Virus record (IMG/VR): IMGVR_UViG_3300031977_002862
Coordinates: 27,845-91,844 of that record
Source of the DNA: a virus
Reading direction: 5' to 3' (one strand)
Length of the DNA: 64,000 nucleotides
The position numbers and the translations under genes were made by a program. The notes under the pieces were generated by a model. The model was not told the origin of the DNA. It saw nothing but the letters and a program-made list of their open reading frames with translations, and ran no database searches. Shown one piece after another: positions 56,416 through 63,644 of the stretch (position 1 is the first letter of the stretch; every line of letters starts with the position of its first letter).

Positions 56416-57053
56416 AAAATATAAAAGGTTGGTTTTTTCCGGATAACGAGAAACATTTTATAAAATTTGTGGACTTTTTTCCGGAAACTAGCTACCAACA
56501 AAATATCTTTTCTCACGCCTTATTTAAAACTAAAAACAAATCTTGTTTTGTTGATATTGGAGCTAATTTAGGGTTACACACAGTTAGAGCAGCTTCTTGC
56601 TTTGATTATGTTCATTCTTTTGAGCCTGCGAGAGTTAATTACGAAGCTTTATCCAAAAATTCCCAAAATTTTACAAATATAAAAACCTATAATGTAGGCT
56701 TGGGAGGGAAGGAGTCCCTAGGTTATTTAAAAATACCAAAAAATTCTAATAATCTGGGGAGTTTTTCTTTTAAAGATTTTAATAACATGAAAGAACACGA
56801 ACTCTCTATAGAGGAAGTAACTATTAAATCTTTAGATTCTTATAAATTGAGTCCAGATTTAATTAAAATAGACGCACAGGGGTTCGAGGTGCAAATACTG
56901 CAAGGGTCGATAGATACTATACGCAGACATTCTCCAGTTATACTGATTGAAATGCTGAAGTATAACTCAAAGAAGATCGAAAAATTACTTACCGAATATT
57001 CGTATGTACTAGATACAAAAATTAAAAAAGATGGAGTATGGATTAAAAAATGA
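56406..57053 (+). CDS. FkbM-family methyltransferase
   Basis: 215 aa with CFVDIGANLGLHTVRAASCF (motif I), SFEPARVNYEAL (post I) and LIKIDAQGFEVQILQG, the FkbM signature. The start is TTG, overlapping the previous gene by 10 nt. Would methylate a sugar hydroxyl. Confidence 0.85.
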   Translation: MELKNIKGWFFPDNEKHFIKFVDFFPETSYQQNIFSHALFKTKNKSCFVDIGANLGLHTVRAASCFDYVHSFEPARVNYEALSKNSQNFTNIKTYNVGLGGKESLGYLKIPKNSNNLGSFSFKDFNNMKEHELSIEEVTIKSLDSYKLSPDLIKIDAQGFEVQILQGSIDTIRRHSPVILIEMLKYNSKKIEKLLTEYSYVLDTKIKKDGVWIKK

Positions 57054-57409
57054 AATCAGGAAAAGTTTGGGGAACAACACAATTAATTGAGCATAACAAC
57101 TCATTAGAGTTTCATAGAATTGAATTTCAAGAAGGCTTTTGTTGTTCCGAACATTATCACAAAACAAAATGGAATGGATTTTTTGTAGAATCCGGCGAGA
57201 TGATGGTAAAGACTTGGCAAGAAGAGCCAAAAGAAGAAACGCCCCATCTCTGCGATCAAACAATTCTTCGTGCGGGAGACTATTACAAAGTCGAGCCTGG
57301 AAAATGGCATCAATTTTTAGGCATTAAATCAGGAGTTGCTTTTGAGCTGTATTGGGCAGAGTTTGATGGCAATGACATTATAAGACGAACACAAGGAAAA
57401 AAATTATGA
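57050..57409 (+). CDS. Cupin-domain protein
   Basis: 119 aa with the cupin metal site SEHYHKTKWNGFFVESGEM (His/His/Glu spacing G-x5-H-x-H-x3,4-E-like) and second motif GKWHQFLGI. Resembles type II phosphomannose isomerase/sugar isomerase cupins. Fits the glycan island by making or altering an activated sugar. It has GC-richer codons than the preceding genes, so it may be the border of the island. Confidence 0.8.
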   Translation: MKSGKVWGTTQLIEHNNSLEFHRIEFQEGFCCSEHYHKTKWNGFFVESGEMMVKTWQEEPKEETPHLCDQTILRAGDYYKVEPGKWHQFLGIKSGVAFELYWAEFDGNDIIRRTQGKKL

Positions 57410-57537
57410 GACAGACAGAATTAAAACTTGACACAAAACTAGAAAGCCCTTATAATGGTCGTTTCTGGTGTTGGATTCGGCAAGAATTTTTTTCTTGGCC
57501 GGAATTTGTTAGCTATTATAGGAGAAAGAGATTATGA
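57406..57537 (+). CDS. Possible 43-aa protein overlapping a promoter
   Basis: ATGA-linked frame MRQTELKLDTKLESPYNGRF, Trp/Tyr/Arg-rich, ends at the peroxiredoxin start. It overlies the promoter at 57428, so it could be real and embedded or a by-product of compact packing. Confidence 0.3.
   Translation: MRQTELKLDTKLESPYNGRFWCWIRQEFFSWPEFVSYYRRKRL
57428..57456 (+). promoter_or_regulatory. Sigma70-like promoter of the peroxiredoxin gene
   Basis: TTGACA, 17 bp, TATAAT; AGGAG ribosome site near 57520. Confidence 0.85.
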
Positions 57538-58106
57538 TTATTCACTGCCATGAAGATGACAGATGGATGTACACAGACGGATGGAATAGCCCTCCAATTG
57601 TTGTGCCCTCAGTAGTATTTCAAACGCGAGTGCGAGATGAAACTATTGAAGGTGCGAATCCTTATCGTTGGGAGCAGAAAACTACCTATGATTACTTTGC
57701 AAGTAAAAGAGTAGTTGTATTCTCCCTGCCGGGCGCTTTCACGCCAACCTGTTCAACCTATCAGCTTCCTGGTTTTGAAGCGCTCTATCCTACTTTTCAG
57801 AATAGAGGTATCGATGAAATCTACTGTATTTCTATGAACGATGCTTTTGTCATGAACAAGTGGGCGGTTGATCAGAATATTCAAGACGTAAAACTTATAG
57901 CCGATGGAAATGGGGATTTTACTCGTGGGATGAATATGGAAGTTCGAAAAGAGAATCTTGGCTTCGGAACTCGTTCTTGGCGCTATGCAATGGTAGTTAA
58001 TAACGGTCTCATCGAAAGTATGTTTATTGAAGAAGGCAAAGGGGATAATCATGAAGAAGATCCCTACGAATACACTATTCCTGCCTTTATTCTGGATACT
58101 CTCTAA
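57534..58106 (+). CDS. Peroxiredoxin (Prx5-type)
   Basis: 190 aa. The peroxidatic motif VFSLPGAFTPTCSTYQLPGF (Cys about residue 81) and CISMNDAFVMNKWAVDQNI match the AhpE/Prx5 family; a C-terminal region is shared with these enzymes. It reduces hydroperoxides with thiol donors. A ~45-aa N-terminal part precedes the typical start. Phage copies are known from marine T4-like phages. Confidence 0.9.
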   Translation: MIIHCHEDDRWMYTDGWNSPPIVVPSVVFQTRVRDETIEGANPYRWEQKTTYDYFASKRVVVFSLPGAFTPTCSTYQLPGFEALYPTFQNRGIDEIYCISMNDAFVMNKWAVDQNIQDVKLIADGNGDFTRGMNMEVRKENLGFGTRSWRYAMVVNNGLIESMFIEEGKGDNHEEDPYEYTIPAFILDTL

Positions 58107-58354
58107 TGGATTTGACTAAAATCAATAAGCTGGTAATCACAATGGAGGAGTGCGGAGAACTTATCCGCGCTTGCTCGAAAGTGATGAGACATGGAACTGA
58201 AAATCCCAAGTATCTCACAAATCTAATCGACGAAATGGGTGATGTCAAGGCGATGATTGCTGTGCTCGCAGACGCATATAACCTAGACCAGGGCAAGATT
58301 GAAGATGCCGTGCAGAAACGTCTTGCAAAGATGAAACGCCCCGATTACGAGTGA
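58106..58354 (+). CDS. MazG-like small nucleotide pyrophosphohydrolase
   Basis: 82 aa with ITMEECGELIRACSKVMRHG and LIDEMGDVKAMIAVLADAY, the EExxE and ExxD metal-binding pairs of the MazG/all-alpha NTP pyrophosphatase superfamily. TAATG overlap with peroxiredoxin. A second MazG-like protein besides 49585. Confidence 0.75.
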   Translation: MDLTKINKLVITMEECGELIRACSKVMRHGTENPKYLTNLIDEMGDVKAMIAVLADAYNLDQGKIEDAVQKRLAKMKRPDYE

Positions 58355-58369
58355 GGACAAAAAAAGTTC

Positions 58370-58398
58370 TTGACATTTTTTCCGAACACTGTTATACT
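58370..58398 (+). promoter_or_regulatory. Sigma70-like promoter
   Basis: TTGACA, 17 bp, TATACT; followed by AATTGTGAGAGAAGC and a GTG start. Confidence 0.8.
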
Positions 58399-58424
58399 AT
58401 TGGAAATTGTGAGAGAAGCGTTCC

Positions 58425-59012
58425 GTGAATATTTTTGTTCTTGACAACGACATTGACTTATGTGCCCAGTATCATATAGACCCACACTCGGGTAAGATGC
58501 AGCTCGAAAGCGCGCAAATGCTGTGCACAAATCACTGGATTGATAGGTATCTCGGATATGTACCGCGTAAGCTCACAAGTGAAGAATGGGCCGTACTTAA
58601 AGAGGCTAAGGCGAATCAACATCGCGATTTTCCTTATCTTCCTACTATGTACAATCACCCTTGTACAGTGTGGGCCAGAGAGTCACAAGAAAACTACGAG
58701 TGGCTCTTCTGCTACGCCCACGCGCTCAATCAAGAACACATCTACAGAGGTGGTGCAGACCACAAATCTTTTTCCCAAGTCATCTCGAAGTTGCCTGATA
58801 TGGTACACCTACCAAACAGGGGACTTACGCCTTTCGCTCAAGCAATGCCAGAAGAACTAAAAAGTGATGATGCCATTGCTTCGTATCGAATGTTCTATAT
58901 GAAAGACAAAGCCGCTATCGGTAAAGGTGCCACATGGAAAGTCCGTGGCAAACCGTGGTGGTGGGACGAAGAAATTGCAGACTACAATGAACGAATTTCG
59001 AGAGTAGCATGA
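58425..59012 (+). CDS. Conserved phage protein, MNIFxLD family
   Basis: 195 aa, GTG start. The N-terminus MNIFVLDNDIDLCAQYHIDP, followed by HSGKMQLESAQMLCT, is a motif repeated in many phage genomes (D-x-D and H-x-x-K-M pattern). Its biochemical function is not established as far as I know. The second half is Trp-rich (KGATWKVRGKPWWWDEE). ATGA-coupled to the next gene. Confidence 0.65.
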   Translation: MNIFVLDNDIDLCAQYHIDPHSGKMQLESAQMLCTNHWIDRYLGYVPRKLTSEEWAVLKEAKANQHRDFPYLPTMYNHPCTVWARESQENYEWLFCYAHALNQEHIYRGGADHKSFSQVISKLPDMVHLPNRGLTPFAQAMPEELKSDDAIASYRMFYMKDKAAIGKGATWKVRGKPWWWDEEIADYNERISRVA

Positions 59013-59176
59013 TTCTAAAAGCAAATACATCAATTGAGTTACAGTGTGACTGGAACGGTAACTTCAAGCTTATTGATCCTGAAGGAGTAATCTGGCACTA
59101 CAAAAGAGAGAAGTGGGCGGAGTGTCAGAAGCATATGTGGGACTTAGTTAAACCGGCTCAGGGAGATCCAAAGTGA
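59009..59176 (+). CDS. Hypothetical 55-aa protein
   Basis: MILKANTSIELQCDWNGNFK with Trp/Cys-rich strands (YKREKWAECQKHMWDLVKPA), a small beta domain pattern; ATGA and GTGA overlaps on both sides. Unknown. Confidence 0.55.
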   Translation: MILKANTSIELQCDWNGNFKLIDPEGVIWHYKREKWAECQKHMWDLVKPAQGDPK

Positions 59177-59823
59177 GAAGAGGAATCAAGAAAAAGGAAG
59201 GAGAAAACCTAACTGATGCAAACATTAAGAAGGTTATCCGTTTACTTACGCAGGAAAACCCGATTACAAAAAGGGAAGCGTGCGATATTCTTAATATCAG
59301 CTATAATACCACTCGTCTTTCTCGGATTATGGAACAGTATCAAGCGGATATGGAATTTCGTAAAACGAGAATGGCGCAAAAGAGGGGTAGACCCGCGACC
59401 AAGGATGAGATCTCAGATATTGCAGAGTCCTATCTCGGAGGGGAGAGTTTATCAGATATTGGCAAGAGAGTTTACCGTTCGGTAGCTTTTGTCAAAAATG
59501 TAATTGAAAAAGTAGGTGTTCCAACTCGAACTGTCGGAGACGATAAGTTTGAAATTGAATACCTGCCAGAAGAGTGTGTAGGTGAAGACTTCACTGTTGG
59601 AGAGATCGCCTGGTCAGCCAAATACCACACTTCGTGTGAAGTAATGGCAAAACTTGAAGATAGATACAATGATACATATGGTACTAACTGTTATCGTATA
59701 TGGATACGAGAGCCAAGTGAACATGCAACCACGTTCGGAGGATTCAATGCCTACGTTCCTGCATACGACCTTGGAAAGTTGGAGCATCTAAAAGAATATG
59801 GACTCAATACTAAGCGTCTTTAG
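59173..59823 (+). CDS. HTH transcription-regulator-like protein
   Basis: 216 aa, GTG start. N-terminal basic region; a winged-HTH-like segment EACDILNISYNTTRLSRIME and a second HTH region (GESLSDIGKRVYRSVAFVKN). Its C-terminal half contains strands unlike the small HTH family. Tandem HTH arrangement suggests a regulator of phage gene expression. Follows a coupled small gene. Confidence 0.65.
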   Translation: MRRGIKKKEGENLTDANIKKVIRLLTQENPITKREACDILNISYNTTRLSRIMEQYQADMEFRKTRMAQKRGRPATKDEISDIAESYLGGESLSDIGKRVYRSVAFVKNVIEKVGVPTRTVGDDKFEIEYLPEECVGEDFTVGEIAWSAKYHTSCEVMAKLEDRYNDTYGTNCYRIWIREPSEHATTFGGFNAYVPAYDLGKLEHLKEYGLNTKRL

Positions 59824-60052
59824 TTACTATGCAATCTTCTGTATTACAACTTTAATTTGTATACTTGGACTTCAAATACATGCCATTCGCACCGTCGGAG
59901 TTCGCTTCGGCTGGTGGGGTGGCACAATCTATTACACACTTACTGCTGGAGGAGTTCTTATCTTCGCCCCAGCATTTTTTATTGTTTTTATATTTCGGTC
60001 AGAACGATATTATAATCGATTAATTGACTATTTGGTAGAAAATTTTACTTGA
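59798..60052 (+). CDS. Membrane protein
   Basis: 84 aa overlapping the regulator by 26 nt. Two hydrophobic helices (FSYYAIFCITTLICILGLQ and TLTAGGVLIFAPAFFIVFIF) flank WW-containing loops. Integral membrane; unknown. Ends inside the next promoter. Confidence 0.6.
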   Translation: MDSILSVFSYYAIFCITTLICILGLQIHAIRTVGVRFGWWGGTIYYTLTAGGVLIFAPAFFIVFIFRSERYYNRLIDYLVENFT

Positions 60053-60077
60053 CATACTTGCTCTCACCCACTATAAT
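60049..60077 (+). promoter_or_regulatory. Sigma70-like promoter of the HTH paralogue 4 gene
   Basis: TTGACA, 17 bp, TATAAT; leader ACTTGTATTGAATGTGAGGA almost matches the promoter at 45198. Confidence 0.88.
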
Positions 60078-60101
60078 ACTTGTATTGAATGTGAGGAAGC
60101 A

Positions 60102-60545
60102 ATGGGCGACCGATTTTATTTACAACAACTTGAACGCCTTGGCACTTGTCCAGGGTACTATGGCAAACCAAAACGGAGATCACGAATGGCGTGGGATGAT
60201 GACAAGAAAGAACAGGCAGTAGAGATGTATACGGCAGAAGAGCCAACGCCTGAAAATTCTATGGAGATTGTGAAGAGTATTGCAGACGAACTGGGTGAGA
60301 GCCCCAATGGTGTGCGTATGATTCTAACGAAAGCAGGCGTATATGTCAAGAAGGCTCCTGCTGTCGGTGCCAAGAAGTCTACTACTTCTACCGGCGGAAC
60401 TCGTATCAACAAAGCTGCGGCTCAGGAAGCTCTGACTGCTGCCTTGACTGACGCAGGTGTCGATATTGACGATGATATTATTTCTAAACTTACTGGTAAA
60501 GCTGCCCAGTATTTTGCAGACGCTCTCAATAAAGTAGCAGCTTAA
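60102..60545 (+). CDS. HTH-like DNA-binding protein (paralogue family, copy 4)
   Basis: 147 aa. After a Tyr/Arg-rich N-terminal 28 residues, the DDDKKEQAVEMYTAEEPTPE segment and SPNGVRMILTKAGVYVKK align with copies 3 and 5. The C-terminus AQEALTAALTDAGVDIDDDI ends in a helical module. GAGGAAGC ribosome site and clean terminator make it a stand-alone unit. Likely a regulator. Confidence 0.7.
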   Translation: MGDRFYLQQLERLGTCPGYYGKPKRRSRMAWDDDKKEQAVEMYTAEEPTPENSMEIVKSIADELGESPNGVRMILTKAGVYVKKAPAVGAKKSTTSTGGTRINKAAAQEALTAALTDAGVDIDDDIISKLTGKAAQYFADALNKVAA

Positions 60546-60550
60546 TTAGC

Positions 60551-60577
60551 CAGGGGCCTTGCGCCCCTGCATTTTTA
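60551..60577 (+). terminator. Intrinsic terminator
   Basis: CAGGGGC, 5-nt loop, GCCCCTG followed by CATTTTTA. Confidence 0.85.
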
Positions 60578-60632
60578 GCCCAAGACATTACGACAAAAGA
60601 GGTTTTGCTCAACGTGTCATTGGAGCTAAATA

Positions 60633-60896
60633 GTGAACAAAGAAGAACTCAAGTCGAAGGTTGAGGACTGTGGGGACGCTATCATTACGTATAAGAGTCC
60701 CAACTCAAAGAAAACAAAGTACAATGTCTGTACTGTAGATTTCTCTACTCCTTACATCCAAGACAAAAAGAATAGAGCGAAGGAAGACGATCGAAGTGTC
60801 CTAATGTTTTGTTGGGACACCGATTCTTTTCGCCTTATGAAAGCTGAGAATGTGACCTCGGTAGTACCCCTCTCGAATGTGTTGAGGAACGACTGA
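60633..60896 (+). CDS. Hypothetical protein
   Basis: 87 aa, GTG start. Strands around KYNVCTVDFSTPYIQDKKNR and RSVLMFCWDTDSFRLMKAEN, an SH3/WYL-like small beta domain pattern common in phages. Precedes the PC4-like gene, overlapping by one base. Unknown. Confidence 0.6.
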   Translation: MNKEELKSKVEDCGDAIITYKSPNSKKTKYNVCTVDFSTPYIQDKKNRAKEDDRSVLMFCWDTDSFRLMKAENVTSVVPLSNVLRND

Positions 60897-61174
60897 TGGA
60901 AGCATACTCAAAAATTATCAAATCAGAACCTCATCGTCAGGTTCGTCTAACTATTAATGAGTTTCGAGAGGAAGAATATCTTCATCTTCGTGAGTATTAT
61001 CAGGATTTTGATGAAGAGTGGAAGCCTACTGATAAAGGCATTGCCATACCTCTTGAGCTTGAAACCTCGAAGGAATTATTCGTGGCTTTTTCTGAAATCA
61101 TTTCTCTAGCGGAGAGTAAACAAGTGCTAGAAGAATTCTTCGGAGAACTTATTCGTGACTTATATCAAAAATAA
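60896..61174 (+). CDS. PC4-like ssDNA-binding protein
   Basis: 92 aa matching the transcriptional coactivator PC4 / ssDNA-binding pattern: VRLTINEFREEEYLHLREYY (V-R-L-x-x-F-R-x-x-E-Y-x-x-x-R-E-Y-Y), WKPTDKGIAIPLEL (W-K-P-T-x-K-G-I). Such phage PC4-like proteins are known in T5-like phages; they bind ssDNA in replication or transcription. Located next to DNA ligase halves. Confidence 0.72.
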   Translation: MEAYSKIIKSEPHRQVRLTINEFREEEYLHLREYYQDFDEEWKPTDKGIAIPLELETSKELFVAFSEIISLAESKQVLEEFFGELIRDLYQK

Positions 61175-61176
61175 AC

Positions 61177-61205
61177 TTGACATAAATCGCTTAAGCCTCT
61201 ATAAT
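61177..61205 (+). promoter_or_regulatory. Sigma70-like promoter of ligase A
   Basis: TTGACA, 17 bp, TATAAT, directly after the PC4-like stop codon. Confidence 0.88.
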
Positions 61206-61230
61206 ATTCTTTTTAATTGTGAAGGGTAAA

Positions 61231-62196
61231 ATGCAAAAACTTCTTGATGCAGCCTCCAAAGCCTACTACGAAGGCACTCCCATTATGTCAGATGCACAGT
61301 TCGACGAGCTGTCTTCTTCCTTTGGGTACGAATCCGTAGGATACAACGATAACTTTGAAATGAGTCATCTGTATCCGATGTACAGCCTTCAGAAAGTCTT
61401 TGTAGGAGAAGAGCATCCTCCCATATACCATACCGTCAGCGAAGCTGGGGAGCAGGAGACAATCGTGTCACCCAAGCTCGACGGTGCAGCAGTATCTCTC
61501 GGGTACTACGAAGGCGAGCTAGTAGTAGCTCTCACTCGTGGAAACGGAAAGATGGGTCGTATCATTACTGATAAGATGCGCTTTCTAGTTCCTGAAAAGA
61601 TAACTCGTATGGGTGCGGTACAGATAACCGGTGAAGTAGTTGCTCCGAAGTCTATACCGAATGCTCGGAACTATGCGTCAGGCTCTTTGAACCTCAAGTC
61701 TCTTGATGAGTTCAAACTCAGAACGAATGAGTTGCGTTTCGTAGCTTATGATGTTCAGCCTGCCCTTTGCGAAACTTGGTCTGAAGATCTGTGTAGGCTC
61801 ATTTTGAATGGGTTTGCTACAGTGATTGAGTCCAACTGGGAGCAGTTTCCACAGGATGGCCTCGTATACCGCACTAACAATCGTGCGGAGTATGAAGCAA
61901 TGGGCTACACAGCTCACCATCCTCGTGGTGCTTTTGCTCTCAAAGAACGACCTCCTGGAGTTATTACTCAACTTCTTGACGTTGTTTGGCAGGTAGGGAA
62001 ATCCGGAGTGGTCTCTCCTGTTGCTATACTTGAGCCTGTACTGATTGGGGAAGCCACAGTCAGTCGGGCTACACTCCACAATATGAAATATATCACTGAG
62101 CTAGGATTAGAGATTGGTTGTTCTGTCGAAGTAATTCGATCCGGTGAGATTATTCCAAGAGTCGTCAGACGAGTAGAAGGAGAAGCGTGTGTTTGA
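61231..62196 (+). CDS. ligA: NAD-dependent DNA ligase, adenylation/OB subunit
   Basis: 321 aa from the ATG with GAAGGGT site (GTG at 61219 is an alternative). It has domain Ia/NMN-binding (AYYEGTPIMSDAQFDELSSS), the adenylation motif SPKLDGAAVSLGYYEGEL (active Lys), and the OB fold SGVVSPVAILEPVLIGEATV. It lacks zinc finger, HhH and BRCT, which are in the gene at 62891. Phages of the T5 type also split ligase. It seals nicks during replication. Confidence 0.9.
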   Translation: MQKLLDAASKAYYEGTPIMSDAQFDELSSSFGYESVGYNDNFEMSHLYPMYSLQKVFVGEEHPPIYHTVSEAGEQETIVSPKLDGAAVSLGYYEGELVVALTRGNGKMGRIITDKMRFLVPEKITRMGAVQITGEVVAPKSIPNARNYASGSLNLKSLDEFKLRTNELRFVAYDVQPALCETWSEDLCRLILNGFATVIESNWEQFPQDGLVYRTNNRAEYEAMGYTAHHPRGAFALKERPPGVITQLLDVVWQVGKSGVVSPVAILEPVLIGEATVSRATLHNMKYITELGLEIGCSVEVIRSGEIIPRVVRRVEGEACV

Positions 62197-62473
62197 AGAT
62201 GACCAAGACGAAAACATTTTCGGTTGGGTTGGGTTGAAAGATAATGGAGACCACTATGTTTCAGCGGTAGGATTATATGACTACTTCTGGGCACTAAAAG
62301 AAGAATCACGCACTAAAATACTTGAAGGATGGATTTCTGCGATAGAAGCCTATCTTGACCCTGAGTTTGCAAAGATAGTTAATTCTGAGGAAGGCGTTAT
62401 CTACATTTCAGAGAATGCTGAATCAGTTGAAGACAAACCTACTGCAAACATCATACAGTTTCCGAGTAGATGA
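62189..62473 (+). CDS. Hypothetical acidic protein between ligase halves
   Basis: 94 aa, GTG start, overlapping the ligase gene by 8 nt. GWVGLKDNGDHYVSAVGLYD strand segment, helix RTKILEGWISAIEAYLDPEF, and C-terminal ANIIQFPSR. Unknown function. Confidence 0.6.
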   Translation: MFEDDQDENIFGWVGLKDNGDHYVSAVGLYDYFWALKEESRTKILEGWISAIEAYLDPEFAKIVNSEEGVIYISENAESVEDKPTANIIQFPSR

Positions 62474-62832
62474 GTGGAGTATATAATTTAACATACTTCG
62501 AGAATCATCCCGAAGAAGCGCAAAAAGACGGAGTCCTTTACTGTGTCGTGTTAGTCAACAAAAAGACTAACAAAAGAGAATGCTTGAAGGTTGGAATCGC
62601 CGCTGGCAGAAACTGGAAAGACGTTCTTAGACGCAGTAAAGGATTTTCGCACTATGATATTCGCATTCAGCGAACCTACCATAGCACACTATTTAATGTA
62701 TGGAAGCTTGAGCAAGCCCTGCATGAAGAATTCAAAGAGTTTAGTTACTTACCAACGGAAAATTTTGGCGGTTATACAGAGTGTTTCGAAATCCGGAAAG
62801 AAATTATTTTAGCTATACCAGGACAAAAATAG
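62470..62832 (+). CDS. GIY-YIG/T5orf172-like nuclease domain protein
   Basis: 120 aa. YCVVLVNKKTNKRECLKVGI corresponds to the GIY-YIG strand pair; WKLEQALHEEFKEFSYLPTE and GGYTECF are typical of the T5orf172/MUG113-like group (Glu and Asn acting as catalytic residues). Its placement between the two ligase halves suggests a mobile endonuclease that entered the ligase operon. No linker sequences of an intron are seen. Confidence 0.65.
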   Translation: MSGVYNLTYFENHPEEAQKDGVLYCVVLVNKKTNKRECLKVGIAAGRNWKDVLRRSKGFSHYDIRIQRTYHSTLFNVWKLEQALHEEFKEFSYLPTENFGGYTECFEIRKEIILAIPGQK

Positions 62833-62835
62833 TTC

Positions 62836-62864
62836 TTGACATACTAACTCAAACCGCGTATAAT
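62836..62864 (+). promoter_or_regulatory. Sigma70-like promoter of ligase B
   Basis: TTGACA, 17 bp, TATAAT, just after the GIY-YIG stop codon. The leader is ATGTATTCAATCGTTGGAGAAAGG. Confidence 0.87.
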
Positions 62865-62890
62865 ATGTATTCAATCGTTGGAGAAAGGCT

Positions 62891-63643
62891 TTGAAAGAAA
62901 TCATAGCACCTACAAACTGTCCGTCGTGTGGTTTCGCCCTTGAGTGGGAGAACGACCAGTTGTTTTGCTATAATCCGTCTTGTGAGTCAAAGACTTACAA
63001 ACTCATCGAGCATTTTGCTTCCACATTGAAAATTAAGGGTCTGGGACCATCAACTATTCAAAAGCTCAGGATAACTACAATTCCACAAATATACGAACTG
63101 AGCTTAGGTGAAATGGTAGAAGCCCTTAACTCTGAAAAGATCGCTGTAAAATTATTTGACGAAATACAGGACAGTAAGAAGGCTAGTCTTTCTGAAGTGC
63201 TGCCTGCTTTTTCAATTCCACTCATCGGAAAAAGTGCGTCCGCCAAATTGTGTGCAGTAATCAGTTCAATCTATGACTTAAACGAAGAGGCTTGTACTGC
63301 TGGAGGATTAGGACCCAAAGCAAGCAAAAATTTGCTAGACTGGTACAGTACCAAATTTCTCCGCGAGTACAAGTGGTTACCTTTCTCTTTTGAGTCTATA
63401 GAAGTTACTTCTGTAATTGAGCCGAAAGGCGTAATCTGTATCAGTGGCAAACTGACGTCTTTCAAAACTAAAGCAGAAGCACAAAAAGCTCTCACAAGTA
63501 GAGGCTACTTAGTTAAATCATCACTCACAAAAGATGTAACAATACTTGTCAATGAGAGCGGTCTGGAAAGTTCCAAGACAAAGAAGGCAAGAGAAAGTGG
63601 AATCTCTATTATCACTAATCTAAATCAACTTATAGGAAATTAA
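62891..63643 (+). CDS. ligB: NAD-dependent DNA ligase, Zn-finger/HhH/BRCT subunit
   Basis: 250 aa, TTG start with GGAGAAAGG. Four Cys of the ligase zinc finger (NCPSCGFALEW; LFCYNPSCESK, residues 10, 13, 26, 31). Then HhH repeats (IKGLGPSTIQKLRITTIPQI) and a C-terminal BRCT domain (GVICISGKLTSFKTKAEAQK, TILVNESGLESSKTKKARES). Together with the 61231 protein it forms a complete LigA. Has its own promoter, so subunit ratios can differ. Confidence 0.9.
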   Translation: MKEIIAPTNCPSCGFALEWENDQLFCYNPSCESKTYKLIEHFASTLKIKGLGPSTIQKLRITTIPQIYELSLGEMVEALNSEKIAVKLFDEIQDSKKASLSEVLPAFSIPLIGKSASAKLCAVISSIYDLNEEACTAGGLGPKASKNLLDWYSTKFLREYKWLPFSFESIEVTSVIEPKGVICISGKLTSFKTKAEAQKALTSRGYLVKSSLTKDVTILVNESGLESSKTKKARESGISIITNLNQLIGN

Positions 63644-63644
63644 T

